Source: Owenia fusiformis (lineage: Eukaryota > Annelida > Polychaeta > Sabellida > Oweniidae). From it: 64,000 bases of DNA. The position numbers and the translations under genes were made by a program. Where the stretch lies: contig CAIIXF020000002.1 of NCBI GenBank assembly GCA_903813345.2, positions 10,870,150 through 10,934,149 of the forward strand, given 5' to 3'. This document shows, in pieces, positions 22,666 through 35,011 of this stretch. The notes below the pieces were generated by a model, which saw only the letters and a list, made by a program, of their open reading frames with translations, was not told the origin of the DNA and did no database searches. Every line of letters begins with the position of its first letter. Position 1 is the stretch's first letter.

Positions 22666-22806
22666 ATGATCTAATCTCGGTTCAACATCAACCCCATATT
22701 TACCAAATTTAAATAAAATATTCCTTCGCAATATCACCTGTGTAGATAATTTATCACCCAAGTATTGGCCTTATATTATTTCAATAACAGAACAATAAAT
22801 AGACCC

Positions 22807-23440
22807 TTAGTGAATGAAGAAAAGAAAAAAGTAGCTAAATACGAGTACATGTACCATATTTTTGACATATGTAAAAACTCTGCTAAAAACTAGGCCAGCG
22901 AGACACCTGTTGCCATTCAGAATACCCACAAATGTTACAACCAGATTTCTCAATGCATCAGTTCTAAACCTCATAAAGCAATGGACCAACCTAAGCCACC
23001 TGGTTAGAGATTTACCAACCATTTCTAATTCCTGACCCCTAGAGACCTCCAACCTGAGCACGGGGTGACTTTGATTGCACTTGTCCCTTGTCCACTCACA
23101 ATTAAGCTGCTCTATACTGAATTCTATCCAATTTAGAAAGTAAATTTAAATTCATTGATGTCCTTATGTACATCTGGCCTTATGTACTCATGCATTTTAC
23201 GACAAATTTTTCTAAGACACTTTTTGCAATATTTTGGCAATTGTATCAATTCCCTAGTGTGTGTCCGTGCTTTGTGCTTATTGTGGGACAGCCGCCAAAT
23301 CCATATCCTCTTGACCTTTTTCACCACCAAGTTGCAATCTTCTCTCTATGTACATCTTGTGAAGATACGAATTCAGGTTAGACTAAGACCTCTAGCATCT
23401 GCAATGTGTGTTATTTGCTGAGCAAGTGCCAAACTACCAG
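22807..23440 (-). pseudogene. Unassigned minus-strand coding-like stretch
   Basis: Two frames, 22807-23061 (LEVSRGQELEMVGKSLTRWL and LRNLVVTFVGILNGN) and 23133-23330 (LIQLPKYCKKCLRKICRKMH), are richer in ordinary amino-acid composition than surrounding DNA. I do not recognise either. They could be exons or a relic of an unknown repeat. Confidence 0.2.
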
Positions 23441-24559
23441 CTTGATTGTGCTCTCTATTGGTTACAGCTCATTTAGCATGAAGTTTGCTATGTAAATTAC
23501 TGAAACATGACTTGTGGTATGAAGCCTGTATTGCAATTACATAACCTTTACTTAACTTTCCAAGAAGATTATCATTCTGCAATATTCCAGCATATCCTCT
23601 CAGTCTTATCAATAGGAAATGTGGATGCCTTATGAGTGGCACCACTTAAGACATTGTATGATTGTGATATTGTTTCTCATGATGAGATGTATCTCCTAGT
23701 GTATTTATTGAGTAGAGTGTTGGTAATTGTACCTTTCAGCCATTTTCTTTTTATCTTCACTGCTTTTAAATTTAAGCCTGCATTTATTGTGTAGTTTTGC
23801 ATTGTTCTCTTTGAGGTTTGACTCTTTTTAATTTTTTGTTTGTGCAATGTAGTGTTAATGAATGTGTTCTAGCATGGAGGTGATACCATCTAAAAGTCTA
23901 TTTTATGCTGTCTATTTTTACCAAATAACACATGATATTAAAGTTGTTTAGTTTAACGATGCTTTGTACATATTTATTTCTATGTATCGTCTTTAAAATA
24001 GTGTGTCAACACTGTTTCTATAAAGAGAAGTATTGTTGACATTTTTTGTTTTTAAGGGCAAAGTCATTTCTTATTTTTTTATTCACATTCGTAACATAAC
24101 ATTATTGATCATTTATTTAATATTGTTCATCCCGGTGCATCATGTTGCAATTCATAAAGTTGCCTATCAAAAACTTACAATTTTTACCAGTCATTATGCA
24201 GATGAGAGGGAATGTGAAAAGAAGGGTACAGCCTGCACGGATGAAATACTTACAGACCGGGGGTATTGTTCAAGAATATACCCCAGGTGAAACAGTCATA
24301 ATTGAAGAGTTGTTCTTGAGAATTTTCATTTCAATAGAGAGTTTATATCATTTCGAAATATAATGCTTGTGTCATTTAGCTCTTTTTACAACAAATTCAA
24401 AGTCAACAAAATAAAAGATTCTGTGACATTTCTGTTAATATTTTTTATGGTCATTGGAACTAATATGGAATTAGAATGTAGAACTTTATCTTCACATTTG
24501 TGCAGATATTGCTTAATTAAGTGATAAAGTTAACTTACAGATGAAAATTCTGATCATGG
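23441..24559. other. AT-rich sequence without a recognisable gene
   Basis: Open frames here (for example 24033-24290) are short and look accidental. No repeat boundaries were seen. Confidence 0.4.
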
Positions 24560-24800
24560 TACTACTAAATCATATTTAACTTCACCTGTTTATGCCTTAT
24601 TATTGTCTTCGTCTGTTTTATATCACAGCCCCCATATTACATTACCATGTTCAAGGATAAGTCTGACCAAGGCTTTTTAGAGTTTAAGTTTTCAAGCTGG
24701 TGTATGGCAACAATGTTTAGATCTTTATCATCATTTTTCACCTTAGATCTATAGGTGTGTGTCACCTTTCTCAGAACTGCATGAACTTAGAAATCTTAGA
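24560..24800 (-). pseudogene. LINE reverse-transcriptase scrap
   Basis: On the minus strand around 24620-24670 the sequence reads KALVRLILEHGNVIWGL, a close match to the conserved K-x-LVRP-x-LEYGN-x-VW block near the RT C-terminus of CR1/Jockey-type LINEs. Stops flank it on both sides. It is an isolated relic. Confidence 0.5.
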
Positions 24801-25912
24801 AATTAACTGCTCTAGGTAGCTCTCATTAATGCTCGTAAAATTAGTAGTATTGCTGGAATACTACTTTTGTACTTCTTGCCTTTAAGTAAGTGGTCAATTG
24901 AGTTTGAACCATGAATGGAAGGGTCACTCAAACCCTTCAATCCCATATCTCCTCAGAATTTCCAATAAATCCTCATCGTGTGAGGAATGTGCCTAGTCAT
25001 AAAAATATGGCTCAAAATCACTGTATTTTTTCCCCATTGCTGGCCAATTGTTTGGATGGAAAACTTTTGACAATAGTTTACTCTATCCCCTGTTATACAT
25101 ATAGCAATGCACACTTGTCATGTCATTTTTGGATTGGCATCAATATTTGGAATATAATAATATGTGTTTCTTCCTCCCTTGATTTATATTTCAACATAAC
25201 CCAAGTGAAGTCTTTATATGAAACAATTTCTTATGGACTATTTGAAATGGATATGAACTCCTTCATTTATTGACCTTTCCGTTTGTTGATGGGGATAGTC
25301 ACTAGTGATTGCGCTGGCCATTTTATTTTTTGAGTTGAAAAATTTGAGTCCCACATTTATCATAATTTTCTGCGTGTAAGAGGACTACAATAAATAAAAA
25401 CATTGACAAAAGTTGTGTCCTGTTATACTCCATAATGTATTCACCTTTATTATGCCTATTTTAAGATTTACAACATGAATACACATTTTGAAGCGTAAAC
25501 GGTAAGCCAAGCTATAGATGGCAAAAGCTTATATGCCTTTACCAGGATCATAGACGATAAACTAAATTCTAAAATACAGGACAGTACTGAATAGTGCAGT
25601 AGTATGAATGTCTGTACATAATACAGTTTTCAATTCTGAGGCCCTTCTGACCATGATAAGATCAACTTAATAATTTCCTATCCCTCATGAAATTCGCTTA
25701 GCTAGAGTATAATCATAACTTGCAAAGTGGGGACCATTTACATTGATCCTGATCAAGGCATCAAGATTCTGTTACCCAAGCCTGGCTACCCTTGGTTTTA
25801 ATGTGATTCTAAGCACTGAAGCCCCTTTCTCAGGAAGCACTGTTAAGCGGAATGATCAGTGCTATACAAGCAAGGGTAGCAAAATCTGGATAGATGTCAT
25901 TAAACTCTGTGA
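24801..25912. other. AT-rich sequence without a recognisable gene
   Basis: The 120-codon plus frame at 24911-25273 has no recognisable motif. A weak inverted pair GGCTACCCTTGG (25785) / CAAGGGTAGC (25871) lies just outside the foldback element and resembles its tip. Confidence 0.35.
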
Positions 25913-27665
25913 CTACCCTTAGGAAAAAACCCTTGTTTTGACATGCGTGGAGAAAAAGGGTACATGTTCTCACTTAGTTCTACACATTTTTACTTCAATC
26001 CTCCCATGTGTGGCATGGAAAATTAGGTAAAAACAGGAGATGGTACTCTTGTTTTTACACACTTTTACCTCAGGGAAAAATGTGGGTGACTGTGGAGCAA
26101 TGTGGGGAAATGAAGTAACTCTCATCTTATTTTTACTTAACTTCCCCACATTTTTCACACTGTGGAGGAATGTGGGAAAGGGTAGTTACATGGTTTTACA
26201 TGCATTGTAGTACATCTTAGAGAAAATAGAGGGACTTAAATATGCTCTAATATTTACAGTTATTTTATTTAATATTTAAATAGGGTATAATTCTCAATAA
26301 GCCTAGTGGAACCCAGCTTGAACATCAATATTATTGATTTGACTTCATATTAAATAAACATGTACACATTTGTATCAAATGTTTTAACTTTATTTATATT
26401 TACATTGATATATAATACAATACATATATTTTTTCTATGTACAAACTAATCAGTATTTACAAATGTTTATAGTTTTTTATTAAGACAGTTATAGGTTACT
26501 GTAGCTGTCCATTCTGAAATACGAAGGTCTAGCAGGATTGAACAACTGGGTATGTTTGGTAAGTTGACAAATTTATTCTTAAGCTAGGGATAATAGTAGC
26601 CTTGCCCAATTTGGTATTGTTTACTCATCTAATTTTGAATTTTTACTTGAATTATTGATAATGGAATTAAAACAAAAAAACAACAAAAAAAAACACTCAC
26701 TTATATTAGGCAAGGCTGGGATAATAACATTATTAGACTACCTATAATTTGTAGTATAATAATACATTGGCAATTGCAAAAATTGTGAAATCAAAATAAG
26801 GTATTTATCTGAGTTCATCATTTTCCTCCAAGTTGAGAGACATTTCATCATTATTCAAAATTAAACCAACTAATGTTTCATTGATGGATGATACAGATGT
26901 TGATAAATACCTTTATTGATGCTTACAGTGCTATACAAGGTCATTAAAAGGACCAATCTGATAGTTTTCCAATAGAACTAGTATTTACATAATATTGTGA
27001 ACAAATGATTTGACTTTTTGAAAATAAAATAAAGGAGACAGCACTTTGCTTTTGTAAAGAAAACAAAATAGATAATTTGACACACAGATTCATAAAATAT
27101 GCAACTTTGTACAACTAATATGGGATTTGATTTTTATCTGATTATACAAATGGATTTTCTTTGATATCTAATGAGAAATTGGACTAAGGAAAGAATATTG
27201 TGGGAAGATGTGGAAAATATGAGTGAAACTAAGAAAGTAGATAGGAAAATTTGGGGAAAGTGTGGAGAAATATGTCACCTTAAATAAACATTTACCTAGA
27301 AATGTAAACAAATCTCAGTAGTTGTTTTGTTTATCATTTTGCCTTGAATTAGAGAAACCAATATGAACATGTAGAATTGAAGTTTAAAGAATACATATAG
27401 GATTTTTATAATGCATTGTTATTGTTAAAGATTTAAAAAAAGATTTTTAATGTTCTATTTTAACAATTGATCATAAATGCATTGTATGTTTATTTATTTA
27501 AGTCTGGCTGTTTGATTGCTTTTGCAGAGTTCAAGTTGTGGAGATCATAGAAAATTAGCATCATAAATGAGACTAACACTCCCCTTTCCTTTTCATTAAT
27601 TAATTGGATTAAACATTTAGTGCCTATATATAGGGCTCTCCAGAGTAAAATTCAGTCTTAAATTA
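25913..27665 (+). repeat. Left arm of the foldback element
   Basis: Starts CTACCCTTAGG and ends GAGTAAAATTCAGTCTTAAA TTA; matched in reverse by 28923-30655. It contains several short internal palindromes (for example around 26330). Confidence 0.85.
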
Positions 27666-27839
27666 GATATCACAAGAGCTAGAACACTGATCATATCACA
27701 AGAAACAGAACACTGACCAAAAAGAAAGAATTTCAAAACATTTTGACAGAATTAGAAATACTGTGTTCATAAAGAAAGAAGATGACACTCAGACAACTCA
27801 CAAAAGAAAAAGGTTTGAATATTATTGAAATAATTAAAA

Positions 27840-28920
27840 TATGGATTCAACTATAGGTTCATTTCAATGACATATTAATTTCAAACCATGGGTGCAACTA
27901 TAGGTTCATTTCAATGACATATTAACTTCAAACCATGGGTTCAACTATAGGTTCACTTCAATAACATATCAGTCTCAAACGACGGGTTCAACTTTAGGTT
28001 CACTTCAATGACATATAAATTTCAAACCACGAGTGCAACTATAGGTTCACTTCAATGACATATTAACTTCAAACCATGGGTGCAACTATAGGTTCACTTC
28101 AATGACATATTAACTTCAAACTATGGGTTCAACAATGGCATATTCACTTCAAACCACGGGTTCAACTTTAGGTTCACTTCAATGACATATCAGTTTCAAA
28201 CTACGGGTTCAACTATAGGTTCACTTCAATGACATATCAGTTTCAAACTATGGGTTCAACTATAGGTTCACTTCCAGTCAATGACATATCAGTTTCAAAC
28301 TACGGGTTCAACTATAGGTTCACTTCAATGACATATCAGTTTCAAACTACGGGTTCAACTATAGGTTCACTTCCAGTCAATGACATATCAGTTTCAAATT
28401 ACGGGTTCAACTATAGGTTCAACTATAGGTTCACTTCAATGACATATCGGTTTCAAACTACGGGTTCAACTATAGGTTCACTTCCAGTCAATGACATATC
28501 AGTTTCAAACTATGGGTTCAACTATAGGTTCACTTCAATGACATATCAGTTTCAAACTACGGGTTCAACTATAGGTTCACTTCAATGACATATTAGTTTC
28601 AAACTACGGGTTCAACTATAGGTTCACTTCAATGACATATCAGTTTCAAACTACGGGTTCAACTATAGGTTCACTTCCAGTCAATGACATATCAGTTTCA
28701 AACTATGGGTTCAACTATAGGTTCACTTCACTTCAATGACATATCAAACCATGGATTCAACTATAGGTTCACTTCAATGACATTAACTTCAAACCATGGA
28801 TTCAACTATTGGTTCACTTCAATGACATTAACTTCGACCCATGGGTTCAACTGTAGGTTCACTTTAATGACATTTCAGTTTCGAACCATGGGTTCAACTA
28901 TAAGGTCACTTAAATGACAC
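27840..28920. repeat. 47-bp tandem array, about 22 units
   Basis: Unit begins GGTTCACTTCAATGACATAT and continues CAGTTTCAAACTACGGGTTC AACTATA. A 5-bp insertion (CCAGT) gives 52-bp variants at intervals from 28270 to 28680. The most homogeneous units lie in the middle (28180-28700) and the outer units are more diverged, the pattern expected from unequal exchange. Confidence 0.9.
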
Positions 28921-28922
28921 AT

Positions 28923-30655
28923 TAATTTAAGACTGAATTTTACTCTGGAGAGCCCTATATATAGGCACTAAATGTTTAATCCAATTAATTAATGAAAAGG
29001 AAAGGGGAGTGTTAGTCTCATTTATGATGCTAATTTTCTATGATCTCCACAACTTGAACTCTGCAAAAGCAATCAAACAGCCAGACTTAAATAAAGAAAC
29101 ATACAATGCATTTATGATCAATTGTTAAAATAGAACATTAAAAATCTTTTTTTAAATCTTTAACAATAACAATTCATTATAAAAATCCTATATGTATTCT
29201 TTAAACTTCAATTCTACATGTTCATATTGGTTTCTCTAATTCAAGGCAAAATGATAAACAAAACAACTACTGAGATTTGTTTACATTTCTAGGTAAATGT
29301 TTATTTAAGGTGACATATTTCTCCACACTTTCCCCAAATTTTCCTATCTACTTTCTTAGTTTCACTCATATTTTCCACATCTTCCCACAATATTCTTTCC
29401 TTAGTCCAATTTCTCATTAGATATCAAAGAAAATCCATTTGTATAATCAGATAAAAATCAAATCCCATATTAGTTGTACAAAGTTGTATATTTAATGAAT
29501 CTGTGTGTCAAATTATCTATTTTGTTTTCTTTACAAAAGCAAAGTGCTGTCTCCTTTATTTTTATTTCAAAAAGTCAAATCATTTGTTCACAATATTATG
29601 TAAATACTTCGGACCATTGGAAAACTATCAGATTGGTCCTTTTAATGACCTTGTATAGCACTGTAAGCATCAATAAAGGTATTTATCAACATCTGTATCA
29701 TCCATCAATGAAACATTAGTTGGTTTAATTTTGAATAATGATGAAATGTCTCTCAACTTGGAGGAAAATGATGAACTCAGATAAATACCTTATTTTGATT
29801 TCACAATTTTTGCAATTGCCAATGTATTATTATACTACAAATTATAGATAGTCTAATAATGTTATTCTCCCAGCCTTGCCTAATAGAAGTGAGTGTTTTT
29901 TTAATTTTTTTGTTTTAATTCCATTATCAATAATTCAAGTAAAAATTCAAAATTAGATGAGTAAACAATACCAAATTGGGCAAGGCTACTATTATCCCTA
30001 GCTTAAGAATAAATTTGTCAACTTACCAAACATACCCAGTTGTTCAATCCTGCTAGACCTTCGTATTTCAGAATGGACAGCTACAGTAACCTATAACTGT
30101 CTTAATAAAAAAGTAGAAACATTTGTAAATACTGATTAGTTCGTACATAGAAAAAATATATGTATTGTATTATATATCAATGTAAACATTTGATACAAAT
30201 GTGTACATGTTTATTTTATATGAAGTCAAATCAATAATATTGATGTTCAAGCTGGGTTCCACTAGGCTTATTGAGAATTATACCCTATGTAAATATTAAA
30301 TAAAATAACTGTAAATATTAGAGCATATTTAAGTCCCTCTATTTTCTCTAAGATGTACTACAATGCATGTAAAACCATGTAACTACCCTTTCCCACATTC
30401 CTCCACAGTGTGAAAAATGTGGGGAAGTTAAGTAAAAATAAGATGAGAGTTACTTCATTTCCCCACATTGCTCCACAGTCACCCACATTTTTCCCTGAGG
30501 TAAAAGTGTGTAAAAACAAGAGTGCCATCTCCTGTTTTTACCTAATTTTCCATGCCACACATGGGAGGATTGAAGTAAAAATGTGTAGAACTAAGTGAGA
30601 ACATGTACCCTTTTTCTCCACGCATGTCAAAACATGTTTTTTTTCCTAAGGGTAG
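28923..30655 (-). repeat. Right arm of the foldback element
   Basis: Reverse complement of the left arm; ends TTCCTAAGGGTAG. Small differences from the left arm include GTAGAAAC for the left-arm equivalent of CTATAAAC near 30115. Confidence 0.85.
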
Positions 30656-30678
30656 GACTTTGCAAAATTGCTGGAATT

Positions 30679-31080
30679 TCATGTGTTCTCTCTGGCGCTA
30701 CTTAATTTGGCGATTTTGCCATTTTTGGCATATCGACAGCTATTTAACTTGGCGGATATGCAAAAAAAATCTCTTTTTTTTGTAAAACTGTCCTCAGATA
30801 TTTTATCATCCTCACAATGTTTCATCAGTTGAAGGTAGGGAGTTTTTTTCTTCTGAGGACCACTGGTGATATTCAACTCGTTTGTACATTTTTGCTCGTT
30901 TGTACATTTTTGCTCCAGTCCATATTTCTGCTCTCCAGCATTGTACAATTGGGGATTTAATATTTTGTCAAGTGTGTCCAGAGGAAATCTAACTTCCAGA
31001 TTGGCCATCAATTCTCTGAGGAATCTCATTGAAACAATAATATTGAGGAAATTTTTACATGTAAGTTCAAGACAACACAA
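30679..31080 (-). pseudogene. Unassigned fragment, second copy of the 6110-6600 module
   Basis: A 133-codon minus frame includes LRELMANLEVRFPLDTLDKI, LNPQLYNAGEQKYG, a duplicated QKCTNEQKCTNE and TPYLQLMKHCEDD. It shares DNA with 6110-6600. A weak likeness to hAT-transposase C-termini is the only hint of origin. Confidence 0.35.
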
Positions 31081-32288
31081 TGGTATATTATTATGTGGGA
31101 TGCCCTATTTCTTAAACTATGGGGAATCTATCTACCTCAGCGATAACATTTAAAAAAAAGATTTTCACAAAGTTGATTAAATTTTGGATTTAAACTGTAG
31201 TTTTCAAGCATGATCTCATCTCAAGTATAAATCGATTTGGTAACATACACGATGATGAATTTCATTGAAGAAAGGATAAATGTCTACTTTAACAATGTAT
31301 CCCAACTTTTTCATAATTTTGCACAGTGAATAGTGAGACTGATATATATTGCATACATTTTACCACATTTGTCACATTTAATCCCTTCTCATAATCTCAG
31401 AAGTCACAAGTGTTTTACAGACCAATGAAAGGGGTTGTTGCAGTACCACTAACTAACTAGCCAGGAGCAACAAGAAGACTTGGAACTTAATACTTTACTA
31501 TGAAGTTAAATAAAGCGATCTGAATGATTTAGAGCTTGTTTGCAAGGTTAATGGTCACAAAACATGTGTCAAGCCCTGTAGAAAAATGAGCAAATTTGTT
31601 TTAATATATTTTGTCTTGTAATACATGAATAACTTCATTCAAAGATTATGAATAAATGTAACGATGAAGACATCGAAATAATTTTTTGCAGAAAAATATG
31701 TTGATGTCTTAATTTGCATTTACATTATTATTTACATTGTTTTAAATCTATTTGAATCGTTTAAACAGTCCCTGATCTAAAGGGGTTCAAACTACTATGT
31801 CAAAACAGAGACGCACCAGATAGAGATATGAGAAGTTAAACATTTAAGGTCATAGATGTACCCTCTATTTTGAACCAAATATATTGCAAACTTACATAGG
31901 TTGTAGAAATGATCCTCTGATTATGTATGTTATTTCTGAGTAATGTTCAAGGTTCACATGTTGCTTTTTTAAAAGTTTGAAAATGCAGGTACACCAAATT
32001 CGATCACAAAAATCCTCTATTCCAACTTTTGACTGGCGTATCATATTCATTGATGAAAGTTGTCATTGTGTATTTCCCATCTACCATAACGTATTATATT
32101 TTAGGTGTCTTGATAGCTGATACCAAGTACACAGTCTGAGATTAATACAGGGCCGAGGAATTCAGTGAATGTCTAAAATCTATATTTTTCAAGCCCAAAT
32201 GCATTGTTAAGTGTGCCCTTATTAGCTATCCTTTCATAAGAAACTTGTATCTTAACTCATGATTCAAAATTCTAATCCCATTAACTTT
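31081..32288. other. AT-rich sequence without a recognisable gene
   Basis: No supported feature. It separates the foldback element from the inverted duplication. Confidence 0.4.
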
Positions 32289-32590
32289 GCATAAATATTT
32301 ACCTGATCACTGACATGTTTGTTACCTGGGCAAGTTGGGTACACATACAGAGTACAGTCACTCTCACGGACCCCCTTGTATGCTTCAAAGTTCACCTTAT
32401 TGTCTGTTGCTTTGGACAACAGTTGTCTATTCATTCCAGTTTTCTTTGTCATTCTGTATTTTCTTATTATCCGCCCTGATATTATGTTTTGTATGATGCT
32501 GTCTTTACTTTTGTTGTGCTGTCTTGTTAATTTAACTTCTGATATAAGTGCTTCTCCAAGAATAAGAGATCTTCACCTCTAACTGATATA
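32289..32590 (-). repeat. Inverted duplication, uninterrupted copy (candidate exon)
   Basis: 302 bp whose reverse complement is found as 33600-33644 plus 36364-36622. On the minus strand it has a frame that opens after a stop near 32573 with RSLILGEALISEVKLTRQHN and ends CTLYVYPTCPGNKHVSDQ followed by GTAAATATTT, a plausible splice donor. The frame is kept in both copies, but so is the DNA. I do not recognise the protein. It may be an exon of the element that also holds the gag-protease fragment, or of an unrelated gene. Confidence 0.6.
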
Positions 32591-32653
32591 TTGCATAAGT
32601 ATATTATAGATACGTCACACATTTAAAAAAGGGAGGTTTTTAGTTTGACAAAT

Positions 32654-33530
32654 CTATTTCACATTTATTGATGAAGTTTCAGGATCTTCTATTTTGTATA
32701 ATAAGGAAAAAAGACATCTAAAGGAGTGGTATCGATATGGTGAACTTTTGGAGAAATCATAATCCAATATTGCTAGACTAGTAACATCTGCTATTAACAT
32801 ATCTTGAACCACCCGGATTCCTTGACCTAGATAGAAATAAAAGTGAATCTTACCTAAAGTTTCTGCACTGTCCCCATTAGCCAGTGTTCCATTAGGGATT
32901 TTCACAATACAGTCGGACGTAGCACCTATCAATTGTGCAGTCTTTGTTGACAATATACTTACATTTGGACCTGTAATCAATGCAGAAACAATAACATTAT
33001 CAAACTTTAACTGCAAATATCTTGATCGCTTGTCGCAGTAGGACCCTGTGACTAGACTAGTAATCGTTTCCCGATCCCTTATCATTTTGTGAATCACTAT
33101 TCTTAACAAGTGGACATTTTGTAAATAATGTCCATGTGATTCACATTTCCAACAACAGTGAACACCCCTTTTTATGTTTATTTCCACAACCTCGTGGAAA
33201 ATGATTCTGTCCACAAATCAAACACTCGATTCCGAAAGTTCAATCACTTATTTACTAATGGCTGGCTCATTCAACTTTTCTTCTATTTTTTCAAGTTTTG
33301 AAACAATGGCAGAAAATGAAAAGGCATTTACAGCATAATTTGTATCGACCATGACTGTAGAATTATCATTTTTATTCAATGGTTCACTTCACCGTTTTAC
33401 TCTTTCATAAATGATTCATATTTCAGTGCACTTGTAAGCGCAGCTTTCAAAGATTTTGGATTATTTTATTGCACATGCCACTATATATCTTTATCATTGA
33501 GCGCACCAATAATGTTATCACTCTTAGAAT
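32654..33530 (-). pseudogene. Retroelement gag (C-terminus) and aspartic protease, decayed
   Basis: The minus frame of 186 codons (32654-33214) starts in a degenerate zinc knuckle (CWKCESHGHYL) and continues with a protease-like region: RYLQLKFDNVIVSALI, TGPNVSILSTKTAQLIG, NGTLANGDSAETLGKI and ADVTSLAILDYDF. The catalytic D-T/S-G triad is damaged (ITGPN in place of DTGAD), and ILGxDFL appears as ILDYDF. Upstream, around 33430-33520, NIIGALNDKDI and ALTSALKYESFMKE match the C-terminal gag helix region. This is an old Ty3-like or related gag-pro piece, unrelated to the element at 41904. No RT is present. Confidence 0.65.
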
Positions 33531-33599
33531 TCAAAAGTTACTAGTTTTACTTACAGTGTTTTTAGTATGATTGTTTTTATAGTCCAGTTTGATCGAATA

Positions 33600-33644
33600 T
33601 ATATCAGTTAGAGGTGAAGATCTCTTATTCTTGGAGAAGCACTT
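33600..33644 (+). repeat. Inverted duplication, interrupted copy, left piece
   Basis: Reverse complement of 32546-32590 (TATCAGTTAGAGGTGAAGAT onward). The copy continues at 36364 after the TIR element. Confidence 0.85.
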
Positions 33645-33688
33645 CCCTTATAAAAAATTCAACCTTGAAAGTCCGAATTTAAACCGTT
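33645..33688 (+). repeat. Left 44-bp terminal inverted repeat
   Basis: CCCTTATAAAAAATTCAACC then TTGAAAGTCCG and AATTTAAACCGTT; 44 of 44 match the right repeat. Confidence 0.95.
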
Positions 33689-34923
33689 TCCATCAATCAT
33701 TGAATACTGATTGTTTCAACTACTAAGATCAAAGGAAAAACCATTGTACAATGATAAGCAATCATTGTGCAACCATTGCATTCAACCAAGCAAAGTCAAC
33801 TCTTTTTCAACGACTGCGCAACCATTTCTATACAATCATTGTTATCTGCAACCATTGTAAACTGCAACCATTTCACATTGAAATGTAAACGGTTGCAATA
33901 TGTTTTGTTCTATGATTACATAGTTCAACCCCTGCAACCATCCTGAATTAGTATCATTCCAATAAAATAATCATTTTACCTGAATTAAAATTATCTTTAA
34001 GTAAGGATTTGAATCTACCTCTATTCAACAACAGTATATTAGGATATTTTTTCTGCAAGCATACATGCATGTTTATTATAGTAAATTACTAAATTCATGT
34101 TCATATGTTTCTTTCTCCAGTACAGATTTAGGAATGCGATACCAGACTAGTTTTCCACTCAATGGCATATGATAATTTATGTTCCCTGTCATTTATACAT
34201 TAATAACACAATTAAAAGTACCATATCTAGTGTTTATTTCCCTTTATCTGATATTGCCAAAATGATGTATCTTTAATGTTAATTATGAAAAGAATTTAGC
34301 AAAATTCGAATTTTGTTAAGAAATTGACCAAGGAAAATCTTAAGATTTCCTCTAAACTTAACAAAATCACAAGATGAGACACAATGGTTTTTGTTCATGA
34401 TCAGACTGATATATGATCAAAAGAAGCAGGGTATGATGTACAAAATAATGCAAACATGTAATCACAAGTAATAATGCATTCAGGCAGCAAAGACATAACA
34501 ATTGGAAAACATCTGAATTAATAATTTCAGTAAAATTTTGTCGAGGTAGATGAATTATTGCTACACCCATGATATATTAAAAGATTGGTATGGGAACATA
34601 TTGATATCGGAGGGTTTAGCTTAGGACCCCCACAAAAGTTTATATACAATGAACATGCCAGTAGCCAGCCCCCTTCAGCAAAATGGGTCTTCAAATGTTT
34701 CCATGTGTAGTTAACACCTAATATCAAGAGTATGACTCACTAAAATTTGAAAAATACAAACAAGAGAACTATTTTGATATTGACTGTATATTATGTGTGA
34801 AACACATTATTCACAACAGATTTAATTACCATGTTCTTTCTTGGCAAATATTTTTTATAACAATGCTCAACACAACAATACCTACTACATATTGATATTC
34901 TCATGGGTTTAGGTAAATCAAAA

Positions 34924-35011
34924 TGCTTGAACAGCCAATTAAAACGGTTGAACAGCTAATTAAAACGGTTGAACAGCTAATTAAAACGGTTGAACGGCTA
35001 ATTAAAATGCT
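34924..35011. repeat. 21-bp tandem repeat, four units
   Basis: Unit GGTTGAACAGCTAATTAAAA plus C, four copies with few differences, inside the TIR element. Confidence 0.85.

Larger units (their letters stand above)
25913..30655. mobile_element. Foldback element with 1.74-kb inverted arms and tandem-repeat core
   Basis: The left arm (25913-27665) is the reverse complement of the right arm (28923-30655), with only scattered differences by eye. Both outer tips read CTACCCTTAGGAAAAAA on the inward strand. The centre is a 47-bp tandem array. No open frame in it encodes a transposase; the 62-codon frame shared by both arms is a by-product of the duplication. Long TIRs with a tandem-repeat interior are typical of Foldback-type or Galileo-like non-autonomous DNA transposons. 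I could find at most a 2-bp (GA) target duplication. Confidence 0.8.

Noticed and set aside
24911-25273. 120-codon plus frame as a host gene
   Set aside because: No recognisable domain, no splice context and AT-rich composition; a chance frame is more likely.
27840-28920. CRISPR-like appearance of the 47-bp repeat
   Set aside because: The units are contiguous tandem repeats with no unique spacers, in a eukaryotic foldback element.
25970-30598. 62-codon frames in both arms of the foldback element
   Set aside because: Same DNA in inverted copies; no motif, and composition is as expected from AT-rich sequence.
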